From Fistulifera solaris (lineage: Eukaryota; Bacillariophyta; Bacillariophyceae; Naviculales; Stauroneidaceae), in NCBI GenBank assembly GCA_030295235.1, contig AP026152.1:558001-622000 (forward strand): 64,000 nt of DNA, in the 5' to 3' direction. The translations under genes and the position numbers were made by a program. The notes beneath the pieces were generated by a model, which was given only the letters and a program-made list of their open reading frames with translations, was not told the DNA's origin and made no database searches. Below are positions 1-10,791 of the stretch, piece by piece. Positions within the stretch are counted from its first letter, which is position 1. Every line of letters begins with the position of its first letter.

Positions 1-264
1 ACAGACACGAAACTCTTGTACAACAGATGACAGTTCGTCGAGTACTTGCGAGCGCAACCGTTTGCGATTGTTGACCAACTTGTGCTCCAAGCGTATCGAC
101 GGAATGGCTTCCGGTGACTCTCCTAAAGAAGGATGCGAAGCTACCGTAAGATCCATTTGTTGCTTGCGTATGGTGACATTGAGAACGCTCCCTGACGCTT
201 TGTGCCAGTCGAGTGCTTGAGCGATACGCTTGGGTGACTTGAGCAGATGAGTGATGGATGACAT
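1..264 (-). CDS. 5' end of an unknown protein, cut by the left edge
   Basis: An open frame starts at an ATG at 264-262 and stays open to base 1, giving 88 residues with no stop. It begins MSSITHLLKSPKRIAQAL and is basic, with no signal peptide or membrane segment visible. I do not recognise the family. The reading is supported by the absence of stops over 264 bases and by a leading ATG, but there is no domain evidence. It is transcribed in the same direction as the fumarase gene to its right, about 540 bases away. It could be the N-terminus of a nuclear or cytosolic protein; the rest lies outside the window. Confidence 0.5.
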   Translation of the reverse strand, partial: MSSITHLLKSPKRIAQALDWHKASGSVLNVTIRKQQMDLTVASHPSLGESPEAIPSIRLEHKLVNNRKRLRSQVLDELSSVVQEFRVC

Positions 265-800
265 TGCTTCTTGCTTCCTTATGGGTTCGTTTCCATCCGA
301 AAAACTTTTACTTTCTACATTCAACAGCTTTCTTGCTTCAGCTAGGCATGATGTGCAGGAAGATGAAGAAAGCTTTTGTTCTTGTAATGTTGTGATGTTT
401 TCTTTTCTCGTGTCTTTTCGTTGTCGCCAGATTTTGTTGTGCGAGAAAAAAGAATTCAAAGGAAGAAAAGGTGCGGCGTTTTGGAGTGCAATAGAATGTA
501 GGCGGAAGGAAAAAGACTCTCAAAGTGTACCCAATACGGTACTCGTGTTCGGTAGCCATCGCACTGTTTTGTATCGATCCTGCAAGAAGATTTTGTTGCT
601 GCCGGAGTATTTTCCGATCGCTGAAAAGTCAACAAGTCGTAGCAGCTAGGTATCCGTGATTTCGAATCATCCCACCGATCATAGACTAGATAGAAAAAGG
701 TATTGGATAAAATGCTAGAATCATATCGGACAATACCCAAGTTCTGATCAACAATGCTACAGTAATGTCTGCATCATCCCTCGAGGTCAAACATGTCCTT
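265..800. other. Gene-free stretch
   Basis: I see no supported gene. A 132-residue frame exists on the plus strand at 251-649 but has no recognisable motif. The stretch should hold the promoter of the left-edge gene and the 3' end of the fumarase transcript. Confidence 0.5.
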
Positions 801-2504
801 CTATCCCAACCACTCTTGGAAGAAGTCCTCTCCCTTATCATCGACCACAATAAACGCAGGGAAGTTCTCAACGTCAATCTTCCAAACCGCTTCCATGCCA
901 TCCTCTTCGTTGTCAAGTACTTCCACTTTCTTGATACAGTTCTTGGCCAAGATCGCCGCCGGGCCACCAATCGATCCCAAATAAAACCCTCCGTACTTCT
1001 TACACGCATTGGTAACAGCCTTGGATCGATTACCTTTCGCCAGTGTAATAAAAGAGCCTCCTGCTTCCATAAATCGATCTACGTAGGCATCCATACGGCC
1101 CGCTGTGGTGGGGCCAAAACTACCGCTCGCGTAGCCCTCGGGTGTCTTGGCAGGACCGGCATAGTAAATGATGTGATTCTTGGCGTAATCGGGAAGCCCT
1201 TCTCCGCTCTCAATGCGTTGCAACAACTTGGCGTGGGCAATGTCACGCGCCACGACTATGGTGCCGGTTAGTGACAGCCGCGTCCGAATGGGATACTGCG
1301 ATAGCTTTTGTCGAAGCTCTGTCATGCTGAGCTCATTCATATTGATGCGAACGACATCGTCCGAAAGATGCTTGTCCGTGACGTCCGGTAAGTATTTCGC
1401 CACATCCCGTTCTAAGCGCTCGATGAAAACTCCATCTTTGTTAATTTTCCCCAACACTTGTCGATCGGCCGAACAACTCACACCAATTCCTACCGGACAG
1501 GATGCACCATGACGCGGCAATCGAATGACTCGAACGTCGTGGCAGAAATATTTCCCCCCAAACTGTGCTCCAATTCCCAGATTTCGAGTCATATCCAGGA
1601 TATATTGCTCCCATTTGGTGTCACGAAAGGCTCGTCCTGTGGCATCACCCGAAGTGGGCAAGTCGTCATAATACTTGGTGCTAGCTAGCTTGACTGTCTT
1701 TAAAGTCAACTCAGCACTTAAGCCGCCGACCACGATCGCAAGGTGGTAGGGAGGGCACGCGCTCGTGCCGATCGTCTTTATCTTTTCGTTTAAAAACGTC
1801 TCGAGACTCCCCGAATTCAACAAAGCCTTAGTTTGTTGATATAAGAACGTCTTGTTCGCGGATCCTCCTCCCTTGGCAATGAACTGAAACTTGTACTGCT
1901 CTCCTTTATCGGCAAACAAATCAATCTGCGCTGGCATATTGTTCCCTGTATTCTTTTCAGAGAACATATCCAATGGTGCTACTTGACTGTAGCGCAAATT
2001 CAATTCTTGATACGCTTGGTGGGCTCCAGCCGCCAAATAGGCCTCGTCGTCGCCGTCGGTCAAAACCCGATGTCCCTTCTTTCCCATCACGATGGCCGTC
2101 CCGGTATCTTGACAACCCGGCAACACCCGTCCCGCCGCAATATTCGCATTCTTGAGCAACTCCAGCGCCACAAAGTGATCATTGTCCGAGGCCTCCGGAT
2201 CATCTAGAATGTTCCGCAATTGCTGCAAATGCGCCGGTCGCAACAAATGAGCAATATCCCCGAACGCGGTGCGCGACAATTTTGTTAGAGCACTGCCATC
2301 GACACGCAGCATTTGCTCCCCCGATGGCAACGTCACAGTTTCAATGCCCGCTTCTTGTGCCGACAGAATCTTGTCAAAGGGAATATCTTCCGATTGATGA
2401 ATGTTCGACTGAAACAGGGGCGAATGCTGATACGTTGCCAAGGATCGGCATAGTATGCGGGCCCGAGCGGACTTTTGCAGTACCAACGCCGTTTGGAGAA
2501 ACAT
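801..2504 (-). CDS. FH: Fumarate hydratase class I, mitochondrial
   Basis: 567 residues with no intron. It converts fumarate and malate reversibly using a [4Fe-4S] cluster, as in the TCA cycle. The first ~30 residues are rich in Arg, Ser and Leu with no acidic residues, like a mitochondrial presequence. The cluster ligands are visible as Cys131 (GCQDTGTA), Cys250 (SACPPYH) and Cys344 (GVSCSADRQ); the spacings of 119 and 94 are those I recall for the Leishmania enzyme. Other class I hallmarks are KGGGSANK and the C-terminal [12 protein letters not shown]. Length is normal for the eukaryotic single-chain form. The ATG at 2504 is chosen because it supplies the presequence. This is the oxygen-sensitive class I enzyme, not the class II type of animals and plants. 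Identity is secure; mitochondrial location is inferred from the N-terminus. Confidence 0.95.
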   Translation of the reverse strand: MFLQTALVLQKSARARILCRSLATYQHSPLFQSNIHQSEDIPFDKILSAQEAGIETVTLPSGEQMLRVDGSALTKLSRTAFGDIAHLLRPAHLQQLRNILDDPEASDNDHFVALELLKNANIAAGRVLPGCQDTGTAIVMGKKGHRVLTDGDDEAYLAAGAHQAYQELNLRYSQVAPLDMFSEKNTGNNMPAQIDLFADKGEQYKFQFIAKGGGSANKTFLYQQTKALLNSGSLETFLNEKIKTIGTSACPPYHLAIVVGGLSAELTLKTVKLASTKYYDDLPTSGDATGRAFRDTKWEQYILDMTRNLGIGAQFGGKYFCHDVRVIRLPRHGASCPVGIGVSCSADRQVLGKINKDGVFIERLERDVAKYLPDVTDKHLSDDVVRINMNELSMTELRQKLSQYPIRTRLSLTGTIVVARDIAHAKLLQRIESGEGLPDYAKNHIIYYAGPAKTPEGYASGSFGPTTAGRMDAYVDRFMEAGGSFITLAKGNRSKAVTNACKKYGGFYLGSIGGPAAILAKNCIKKVEVLDNEEDGMEAVWKIDVENFPAFIVVDDKGEDFFQEWLG

Positions 2505-3162
2505 TCGTTTGAGTAGAACGACTCTTTTTGTGGAAGGGATGCTCTACGTATCGCCTGTTACTGTTCGAAAGGATTTCTGCTTTGAACGAAAGGATTGGCA
2601 CCTATGGATTGTCAATTATGACAAGGATGTTATTTTGAATGAAGGGAGCGGAATGTAATGATCTTCAATGATGAAAAGGATGTTATGTTGTTGCCAAACT
2701 TCGTTTTCCGTGTTCGAGTTTTTGACGAAAAAGAGACGAGGTCGGCATCTTTTGTTCGGCTAGCGTCAAAAGGTTCCCATCAAACGAAGTACACCAATTT
2801 CCATAGTAAAAGATGACACGCTGTCTCACCATACCTAATTTCGTGACCGAAAAAGCAGTCTTGGGAAAAACAAAAAACTGCGTTGTTAGGTACAAGTACC
2901 GATACCCGGTACGGTACCGGTACTTGGTAGCAGCTTGGTTGCGGCGATAAGCAAATACAAGAGTGATATGCAGTCGTGGCGAAATACGGACAAAACGTTA
3001 ACCTATAGCAAATACTTGGTACCGATCCAAAAGCATTTTTGACAAGAACACGCGATATCAACTCAATGAAAAGGTCACATTTTCCAAACGACTCCCATGA
3101 TAAAATCGAGTCACCAGATTGCTTACCAAGAACCTAATATAGGTAGTGAAGCCCATTAATCT
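2505..3162. other. Intergenic stretch with GGTAC-rich palindromes
   Basis: No gene seen. Bases 2885-2935 hold several overlapping GGTACC/GGTAC palindromes that could form a hairpin. A second short GGTACGGTACC cluster lies near 5490. The rest should contain the fumarase promoter and the 3' end of the SLC4 transcript. Confidence 0.4.
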
Positions 3163-4950
3163 TTAGTTGCTGCTTTCTTCCGATGTATCCGAATCTGTTT
3201 CCATGCGCAATGCCTTTCCAAGCAGTGCTTGTGCTTCCGCAAACTCTTCCGCCGACTGGCTAGATGGGTCCAAAAACTTTAGATCATCGGCGCTGAAGAT
3301 ACGGCTCACAACATAACTTCGAATGGGTACCAAAACAATCAATAGGGCGGGGTAAATGTACCCTGCAAACCAGTGTGAGTTCTGAAAGTTGCACCCCAAA
3401 TGGATTTCGCTTTTTTTTCTTATCTTATACTTACCAATACTGGCGAACTGAGCAGTAGCGAATACAGCAAATGCGAGTGAGAACTGGATAGCCGTATACA
3501 TCATGACACGTCCCCACGCCACATTGCGTACAAGCGCGGTGGCAGGACGCTTGGAGGGCTGGATGATTGCCAAAATGATGCGCTCCCACACTTCATTCCC
3601 ATGAAATGCGCACATGCCCATGTAAAGGAACAAACCAAACAAACATCCTTTTGGAATCCAGCTCACAACTTTTAGAGACACCAAGGAAACAAACATTAGT
3701 AATGCTTGACCCAAACCGGACCATCGCTGTTCTTCGCAATGAATGACCACTTCTCGTTCGACGCCATGGTCATCGACCAAGTAACGACGGGTACAAAGTG
3801 CTCGGGCATGAAGGGGGGACGTTGGAATGAGACCGCTTCCTGGTGGAATACCCAAGATAGCACAGGGAATGAAGGTGAGACCGAGAACGAAGAAGTCCCA
3901 GTGAAAGGTAGGAGGCTTTTGCAAGTTAAACTTTGTTTGTTGTGTCATGATTGAACTGACGTTGTGGTCAATAATAAATAACAAAAAAAGCATGAGACCA
4001 GGCACAAAGGCAGCAGCAATCCCTCTACCGTCGATGCCCTTGAGTGGATTGACAACCCATTTTCGGTCTGCTGTGGGCTGCCAATCCCACGGGGCAGTGA
4101 CATTGACACGGTAAATGCCAATCTGATCGTCATCCGAAAGATCCACTCCGGGTAGGTAGCTAAATGCGGTTCCCATGACCACAGCAATGACAGTATTGTA
4201 GCTAGTGAGAAAAACTCGCACTCCTCTCGTGAAGAAGGGCCATGTTTCCGCAGAGTGCAACGTCCAAGCAACCCACATGGTGATAAAACCAATCAAGAGT
4301 GTCGCATACTGCTGGCTTCTGTCGTCCTGCAATTCACCATTTGTGAACGAAATGGGTTCGACTAATTCCTTGATTGAGGTATACACAAAGGTCAAGCCGA
4401 TAAATAGTTCAAAAACTTGTGTCGTAAAGGTGTGATGTGCCACACCAGCGACACTAATCCCACCAATGCGCTGATCATGTGCAAAGTACCTGCCCAGAAA
4501 CACGTCCAAAAAAAAGAATGCAAAGTAGTCGGCATTGTATTGTTCGATGAGTTGGTAAGAAGCCCCCAACAGAATGGCCACTGGGGCAGTCACGCCCGTA
4601 ATTACAATCGGTTGCCCCGAAAAAACAGCGTAAATAACTCCCAAGATTCCCTTACTCAGCAATACCTCTACCACCGCCAGATTCCCTTCGGTTTCAGTCG
4701 TCATGAGCTCGGCAAAGATAAGTGCAGGAACGAGCTGAATCACGAAGGTGTATATAGCAGAATTAAACACGGTGAAGAAACTCTTGGGAGCGCCCCAATC
4801 ATCGGCATAAAATGGCAGTCGTCCAGATAGATCTTCTTTCATACCTTTGAAAGGTACAAACAATCTAGGCTCTTCGTCTGGTCCGCCTAAAACCGGCTGT
4901 TGCCCTCGTTCTTCTTCGGCAGCTATTGTTGGCGTATTTCCTTGATTCAT
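3163..4950 (-). CDS. SLC4: SLC4/BOR-type anion (bicarbonate or borate) transporter
   Basis: Multi-pass membrane transporter of the band 3/BOR family. The N-terminus FVPFKGMKEDLSGRLPFY matches the BOR start. The core motifs DHNVSSIM, FHWDFFVLGL and GLIPTSPLHARAL are those of SLC4 transporters. A 72-nt intron lies at 3363-3434 (GTAAGT to TTTGCAG); it is in frame, so the unspliced frame stays open, but removing it restores a normal last membrane segment (FASIGYIYPALL). About 571 residues after splicing. Between about 4517 and 4431 the printed frame gives polar, family-unlike residues, whereas the next frame gives a normal helix (FWTCFWAGTLHM...WHITP); the shift begins at a run of eight A and reverts near 4431. 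Substrate cannot be decided; diatom SLC4 proteins include inducible bicarbonate importers. TGACGT abuts the start codon (4950-4955), possibly by chance. Confidence 0.88.
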   Translation of the reverse strand: MNQGNTPTIAAEEERGQQPVLGGPDEEPRLFVPFKGMKEDLSGRLPFYADDWGAPKSFFTVFNSAIYTFVIQLVPALIFAELMTTETEGNLAVVEVLLSKGILGVIYAVFSGQPIVITGVTAPVAILLGASYQLIEQYNADYFAFFFLDVFLGRYFAHDQRIGGISVAGVAHHTFTTQVFELFIGLTFVYTSIKELVEPISFTNGELQDDRSQQYATLLIGFITMWVAWTLHSAETWPFFTRGVRVFLTSYNTVIAVVMGTAFSYLPGVDLSDDDQIGIYRVNVTAPWDWQPTADRKWVVNPLKGIDGRGIAAAFVPGLMLFLLFIIDHNVSSIMTQQTKFNLQKPPTFHWDFFVLGLTFIPCAILGIPPGSGLIPTSPLHARALCTRRYLVDDHGVEREVVIHCEEQRWSGLGQALLMFVSLVSLKVVSWIPKGCLFGLFLYMGMCAFHGNEVWERIILAIIQPSKRPATALVRNVAWGRVMMYTAIQFSLAFAVFATAQFASIGKYKIRKKSEIHLGCNFQNSHWFAGYIYPALLIVLVPIRSYVVSRIFSADDLKFLDPSSQSAEEFAEAQALLGKALRMETDSDTSEESSN

Positions 4951-5589
4951 GACGTTCTTATGTCGTTACGACGGGGGCGGGTGAAACTAAAGGAAAATGC
5001 ACAGGAAAGAAAAAAAGTAAGAATGACCAATCCTTCAAAATCAATCGTTTGTTTTTTTTTGTCATTATTATTTTATTCGGATGCGATGATTGTGATGATA
5101 ATGATTTGAATACTGGTAGTCCCATCGCCCATCCGCGTAGCTGAAAATCAGCTGGCTGTCCTTCTGACTTCTGACCGAAAAACATCTAGAGGGACGGAAC
5201 TTGAATTTCACTCGTGAAATGCGGCCGGCCGGCGCGGCTGACAGTGATTTATAGTGTACAAAGCGCCACGGTGCCAAGTGCCAAAGTCGAGAAAAAATCA
5301 AATTCTTGTTGTTAAGAATAAGGCTAATACTAACCGGTACGGCCGTCGACGGTTTATTCTGTAGCCGATTGAACATTTGTTTGATTTAGAAACAATCCAA
5401 TCCCTACCTGCTACCTGTATTGATATATATCAGACCGTAATACAAGTACAAGGTATCCACTCTAGGTAGTTTAGCTCTACTGGTACGGTACCGGGCGTCT
5501 GTGTTACATTGTACAGCTGAAACTGGTCTAAGAAGGAGAAGCGGGGTTAAGCACAGGATCCCGACCATGTTTATTGTGTTTCACCGCTT
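4951..5589. other. Gene-free stretch
   Basis: No gene seen. Contains a T run at 5050-5060, a GC-rich GGCCGGCCGGCGCGGC block near 5222 and small GGTACC palindromes near 5335 and 5490. It should hold the promoter of the SLC4 gene. Confidence 0.4.
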
Positions 5590-6264
5590 TTAAGACGATC
5601 TCCGTGAACCACCTAGAACAAAGCCTGCAGCTGCGGCAACAACCGCAACAGCGGTCACCGACGCCACTGTCTTTACGGTGGAAGTACTCATTGACGGGTC
5701 CCCAATAGGTAGTGATTTCTGATCTCCGATTTCTTCCGCCTTTTGTTTCTTCTTCTTTCTCCTTTTCTTCTTCTTTTTTGAACTACTTCCATCTTCGTCG
5801 TCGTCTTCACCAGCCGCCGAAACGGGCGCGGCGGCGGCCTGTCGCAACTTTTCTCCCAAAGCATCATATTGACGTTGCCGTCCTTTCGTATGCGCATCTT
5901 TCCCTCCTTCCAATACCGATCGTAATTGTCGTTCTACTTCTTTATTATCGCCTTGGGCATGAAACACTTGTTGAAAGTACGCACCCATGTGTCGATTCTT
6001 TTCGGCAATGCCCGAGTCGTCCATTTGTGCTTGATACCGGGCACGAATTTCAGCTTCCAAATCGTCTTCGGATTTTCCAAAATGACTCGCGTAGCCCATA
6101 GAGAGACCGACGGGTATCATTAAAACGGTAAATAAAGCAACGTGAACGGGAATTTGAAAACGAGGCGCGGATGGTTTTTTCGGTGGGGCAGTGGAAAGCA
6201 ATCGTTGTGGCAAAACAGCAGTGCGTCGCACCATGTGTCGGGAAAGTAAGATTGGGCGATCCAT
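5590..6264 (-). CDS. Small mitochondrial-type membrane protein, unknown
   Basis: 224 residues, complete from ATG at 6264. The first ~30 residues (MDRPILLSRHMVRRTAVL) are Arg-rich and lack acidic residues, like a mitochondrial presequence. A first membrane segment follows at about 40-60 (VALFTVLMIPVGLSMGYA), then a charged helical middle, an acidic DDDEDGSSS patch next to a run of Lys/Arg around residues 163-175, and a second Ala/Val-rich membrane segment near the C-terminus ending GGSRRSS. I do not recognise a family. The acidic-then-basic block is low complexity and probably disordered. The protein could be an inner- or outer-membrane accessory protein; that is inference only. Confidence 0.65.
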   Translation of the reverse strand: MDRPILLSRHMVRRTAVLPQRLLSTAPPKKPSAPRFQIPVHVALFTVLMIPVGLSMGYASHFGKSEDDLEAEIRARYQAQMDDSGIAEKNRHMGAYFQQVFHAQGDNKEVERQLRSVLEGGKDAHTKGRQRQYDALGEKLRQAAAAPVSAAGEDDDEDGSSSKKKKKRRKKKKQKAEEIGDQKSLPIGDPSMSTSTVKTVASVTAVAVVAAAAGFVLGGSRRSS

Positions 6265-6429
6265 TTCCTTTAATGTTCGAATGTATATCCGTCGTGCAAA
6301 GGATCAAGGGAAGATCAAGAAGGAGAACAGGCACCTTGTCAAGAAATAACATCATCATTGTCGTCGAAATCGTCGCATTATGCAGCGTCAGCAATGTGGA
6401 AAAAGTTAGAAATACCAGGTAAGCGATCT

Positions 6430-8040
6430 AAAAGGGTTCAGGGTACAAGAACACTTCTTGTCCTGAAAATCTGGACCAGTTGTATTTTCACGTTCCCAGG
6501 AAATCTGGGAGAGTGATTTTTACAATGGTCCAGAAAATCTGGACCAGTTGTATTTCACGTTCCCCCAGGAAATCTGTTTGTTTGAAATTTACACTGGTCC
6601 AGATTATCTGGACCAGTTGTATTTTCACGTTCCCAGGAAATCTGGGAGAGTGATTTTACAATGGTCCAGAAAATCTGGACCAGTTGTATTTCACGTTCCC
6701 CCAGGAAATCTGTTTGATTGACATTTACACAGGTCCAGATTATCTGGACTAAATGTATTTTCACGTTCCCAGGAAATCTGGGCCGGTGTTTTTTTCACTG
6801 GTCCAGTTGTATTTTCACGTTCCCAGGAAATCTGTTTGTTTGAGAATTTACACTGGTCCAGATTATCTGGACCAGTTGTATTTTCACGTTCCCAGGAAAT
6901 CTGGGAGAGTGATTTTACAATGGTCCAGAAAATCTGGACCAGTTGTATTTCACGTTCCCCCAGGAAATCTGTTTGATTGACATTTACACTGGTCCAGATT
7001 ATCTGGACTAAATGTATTTTCACGTTCCCAGGAAATCTGGGCCAGTGATTTTTCACTGGTCCAGTTGTATTTTCACGTTCCCAGGAAATCTGGGTGAATG
7101 ACATTTATACTGGTCCTGAAAATCTGGACCAGTTGAATTTTCACGTTCTCAGGAAATCTGGGAAGGTGATATTTACACTGGTCCAGAAAATCTGGACCAG
7201 TTGTATTTTCACGTTCTCTGGAAATCTGGGTGAATGACATTTACACTGGTCCAGAAAATCTGGACCAAATGTATTTTCACGTTCCCAGGAAATCTGGGCC
7301 GGTGATTTTTTCACTGGTCCAGAAAATCTGGACCAAATGTATTTTCACTTTCCCAGGAAATCTGGGAAGGTGAGATTTACACTGGTCCAGAAAATCTGGA
7401 CCAGTTGAATTTTCACTTTCTCAGGAAATCTGGGAAGGTGATATTTACACTGGTCCAGAAAATCTGGACCAGTTGTATTTTCACGTTTCCAGGAAATCTG
7501 GGAGACGTTTGTTGCTTGTTTATTTTCCCAGGAAATCTGGGCGGCTGATTTTTACACTGGTCCTGAAAATCTGGACCAATTGTATTTTCACCTTCCCAGG
7601 AAATCTGGGTGACTGATAATTACACTGGTCCAGAAAATCTGGGAGACGTTTGTTGCTTGTTTATTTTCCCAGGAAATCTGGGCGGCTGACTTTTACACTG
7701 GTCCTGAAAATCTGGACCAATTGTATTTTCACTTTCCCAGGAAATCTGGGTGACTGATATTTACACTGGTCCTGAAAATCTGGACCAATTGTATTTTCAC
7801 TTTCCCAGGAAATCTGGGTGACTGATATTTACACTGGTCCAGAAAATCTGGAGCTGATGGATTTTCACGTTTCCAGGAAATCTGGGAAGGTGAGATTTAC
7901 ACTGGTCCAGAAAATCTGGAGCAGATGGATTTTCACTTTCCCAGGAAATCTGGGAAGGTGATATTTACACTGGTCCAGAAAATCTGGACCAAATGTATTT
8001 TCACGTTTCCAGGAAATCTGGGAGACGTTTGTTGCTTGTT
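6430..8040. repeat. Palindromic minisatellite array A
   Basis: About 1.6 kb of tandem units, mostly about 67 bp. Each unit carries two alternating near-palindromes: TGGTCCAGAAAATCTGGACC (8-bp arms, AAAAT loop) and CCCAGGAAATCTGGG (5-bp arms, GAAAT loop), joined by ATTTTCACGTT-type and ATTTACACT-type spacers. Roughly twenty copies of each are present. Some units are shortened, or share a segment GGGAGACGTTTGTTGCTTG near 7500, 7650 and 8020. Open frames through the array are repeat translations, not genes. Confidence 0.9.
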
Positions 8041-8615
8041 TATTGCTTTCTTCATGCCATCGTTCCGATTTTGCCTCTCTGAAAGAAAAAAATTTTTTTT
8101 TTTAAAGCCATATAAAATCCTAAATATTTATTCCTAATTTTCCTGAAATGCGGATGCTTTTTCGACATTTGACTGAATTTTCCACTGGTTTTTCTCTTTT
8201 GGCACAAATATTGTTTTTTCTTTCTTTCAGAAACTCCGATTTCTGAATCACTGTACCACAGTTAGTAGTAAAGCGACAAACCTGCGCCGGTTTCCCAGTG
8301 CGGAGGATTGCGCTGTGGCGCGCCATCTCTCGGATTTCGCAATAGCATGCTCACCGATCGAACCAACGAGAGACTCAAACGAGATCGGATAAACCCACAA
8401 ATTTCTGAGTACGGTCTCTTCCATTTCTTTTGCAGCAAATAGTTTTTTTATTAAAAAATAAAAAAAACTACCGGTATTGTCGGGACTGCGGCCGCGACGA
8501 GTCGCGTTTCTGTTGTCACGTTGAAGATGATTCGTGAGACCCTTGCGATCGATATACCATTGCACTCAAGACAGCATTTGTTACCTGTAGTCCTTTTTCA
8601 ACAACAAGAAGGAGG
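8041..8615. other. Gene-free stretch
   Basis: No supported gene. A/T runs occur near 8090 and 8455. It should hold the promoter for the gene at 8616. Confidence 0.4.
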
Positions 8616-9193
8616 ATGTCTCAACAAAGAACTCGAATCTTATTGATACTGTTGACATTAATTTGTCAGCAATATAGTCATGCTGTGCCCTTTCGTCAAC
8701 ATCCGGCTGTCTACACATGGAATGACGAATCCTTTCGACGCTCGACATCACGAGGCAACTGGATGATTTTGTTTCACGATTCCGTGGATCAAACGGTTGT
8801 TCAAGATATTCCCGACCAGCTTAGAGACATTCATTTGGCGGCGATGGAGATCCGAAAAGCTCCACAGACGATGCGTCGCTTCGAAGTACATCGAACCCCA
8901 TCCTTTCTCTGTTTGCGCGACGGCACCCATTATTATCACTACTCGATGACACCGCCGTATACGTGGTCCGCTATCTATGAGTATTGCTCCAATCCACCCG
9001 AACAAGATGCACGCGCTTTTCCTCCCCACTGTCGCTGTGGAAAGAGATGCGGATGCGCGTCCACCAACACGTCTACTTGCAAGCTGCAATACTACTCATG
9101 GTGATTGTTTTCGGAGGTTTCGTGGCTTCCATTTGCCGTCACTTCTTCTCCTTTTCTTCTTCAATTGAGGAGACGAAACTGAAGAAACAATAA
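8616..9193 (+). CDS. Thioredoxin-fold ER membrane protein lacking the CxxC site
   Basis: Starts with a clear signal peptide (RILLILLTLICQQYSHA). A thioredoxin-like stretch follows: WMILFHDS at the place of the usual active site, then HRTPSFLCLRDG with the cis-Pro. The expected CxxC after the Trp is absent, so it is probably redox-inactive. The printed frame ends at 9104, but adding one T to the TTTT run at 9018-9021 continues the protein to 9193 as about 192 residues, with a membrane helix (LQAAILLMVIVFGGFVAS) and a tail ending KLKKQ, which fits a KxKxx ER-retrieval signal. This makes it a type I TMX-like protein. Family assignment is from fold-like motifs only. Confidence 0.55.
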
Positions 9194-9268
9194 AATGTAA
9201 AAGAACTGTATTATAATCATATGTGCGTTGTAGTATCTGTGTGATTCTTTTCCTGTTTCTTTGTTTGT

Positions 9269-10210
9269 TCAAAACGCTTTTCGCTTCACGGGAAGCGATC
9301 GAGGCGGCGGACTCGCTTCGACGGCCATGGCCTGTGCTACTGTTCGCAAAACGGAACCTTGACTGGACCAGGCGATACACAAACACGCGTGCAGGATCGC
9401 GTTGATTTGTCCCACTTGCAATCCGGTCGAGATCAAGATGGGGTACAGCGGCAGCAGAGGAGCATTGAGAATCCAAGCAAAGGCACCCCGGCACCGGTAA
9501 TTCGTCGACAGTGGTAGTAGCGGTAAACCTTTCCAAATCAATGCCATGACATAAAAAGTGGACGGAAATTGCGTAATGCCGGCGACGAAGGTGTCACAAG
9601 CCGGTCGTTGATAACTCCATCCACCCAACGCGACAATCAAAGTCGTTACGGTGGCAAAGGCCACCCAAAACACTTCCGGAATTACGGGAATAGAGGCACA
9701 TCGATTCTGTTTATCCATTTTTGCCCATACGGTCCCTATACTCCCCATCCAACCCGAGGCCGCGGTGACGGTTCCGACACAGATGGTCCATAACAGTCGG
9801 AACAGCAGCGTGTTGCGTGATTCAACCGAAGTAAAGTAATGATGCGCCAAGCCACCGGCAGTTACGGAAATCAAATACGTCAATAAAAGTCCCCGACTGC
9901 GAAAAATATGTTGCTGCAAGAGTTTCTGTCGAAACTGGACATCCGGTTCGCTTTTAGTCATTTGATTCGATGAAACGCCCATGCTGAGAACCCAAGCGCC
10001 CATAACGCCAGCTAGTATATAGTCGGTAATATACGTTAAGGGCGTATTGTCAAACAGCGAGTCTGGTTGATATTGGTACGACGCACGCTGATAAATGATG
10101 GGAGAAACTTCTCCCATCGTCGGGTCGGACCAAAATGGAAAATACGTCGAGAAGACGGCCACCGCTGACGCTGTTATAATACCGCTGACTGCCCATGATG
10201 CGGATGGCAT
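9269..10210 (-). CDS. Multi-pass membrane protein, unknown
   Basis: About 313 residues from the ATG at 10210; the upstream in-frame start at 10261 is GTG, so I prefer the ATG. It is rich in hydrophobic segments, about seven or eight, starting with SWAVSGIITASAVAVFSTYF. Between them are a GGLAHHYFTS motif, a segment FWVAFATVTTLIVALGGWSY and a basic C-terminus SLPVKRKAF. The two adjacent His and the layout of evenly spaced helices are reminiscent of ceramidase-like or other seven-helix proteins, but I cannot place it in a family. It converges on the thioredoxin-like gene with only about 75 bases between their ends. Confidence 0.65.
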   Translation of the reverse strand: MPSASWAVSGIITASAVAVFSTYFPFWSDPTMGEVSPIIYQRASYQYQPDSLFDNTPLTYITDYILAGVMGAWVLSMGVSSNQMTKSEPDVQFRQKLLQQHIFRSRGLLLTYLISVTAGGLAHHYFTSVESRNTLLFRLLWTICVGTVTAASGWMGSIGTVWAKMDKQNRCASIPVIPEVFWVAFATVTTLIVALGGWSYQRPACDTFVAGITQFPSTFYVMALIWKGLPLLPLSTNYRCRGAFAWILNAPLLPLYPILISTGLQVGQINAILHACLCIAWSSQGSVLRTVAQAMAVEASPPPRSLPVKRKAF

Positions 10211-10791
10211 GACTGAAGTTGTATTTAAAATAGGTTGTTGGCAATAGGATGACAAAGCCACCAGACTGTTTCCTTATTCCTTATTCGACAGACATGTAAA
10301 AATGCAATGGACGCGCGCAAAAGAGCGACGCAAAGGCGAACTTTTGAGTGCCGCTTCACGGTGATCCGCGCCTAAACCAACATTATATAAGATAGTTATT
10401 ACTATCACGCAAAGAGAACACGACACGACAGCATGCAGTCAACGTGTCACGCATTGAATGATGACGTGATGACAAAGCAGCGTCAAGAGCAAATAGTACG
10501 TCACAGAGGTGCGGACCCATCAAGATTTCCATAGACCTAGAGACTAGCTAGCAGATGATAATAACCATAGCTAAATGGCACGTCGTGCGATCCAACAACC
10601 GACAAAGTAGTGTCAGTGATTGCTTGGGTCTCTATACATGAATGATGTCTTGCGGGACGCCTCGTCTTTGGTTTTTAACCTTTGACGAAATGTTTTCCGA
10701 GCTGATAACCTTGTACAAACTAATGTTTTGAATTATTTAACATTCAAAACAAGAAGCGGTACTAAGAAAAGGATTCAATCACAATAATCGA
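10211..10791. other. Gene-free stretch
   Basis: No gene seen. Holds the promoter of the membrane-protein gene at its left and the 3' end of the next gene at its right. A TGATGACGTGATGAC motif lies at about 10457-10471. Confidence 0.35.

Noticed and set aside
251-649. A 132-residue plus-strand frame
   Set aside because: No motif, odd composition, overlaps the start of the minus-strand gene at 264.
6555-7104. Open frames of 69-137 residues through array A
   Set aside because: They are translations of tandem repeats, with the same peptide (FPGNVKIHLVQIIWT type) recurring each unit; no independent evidence of coding.
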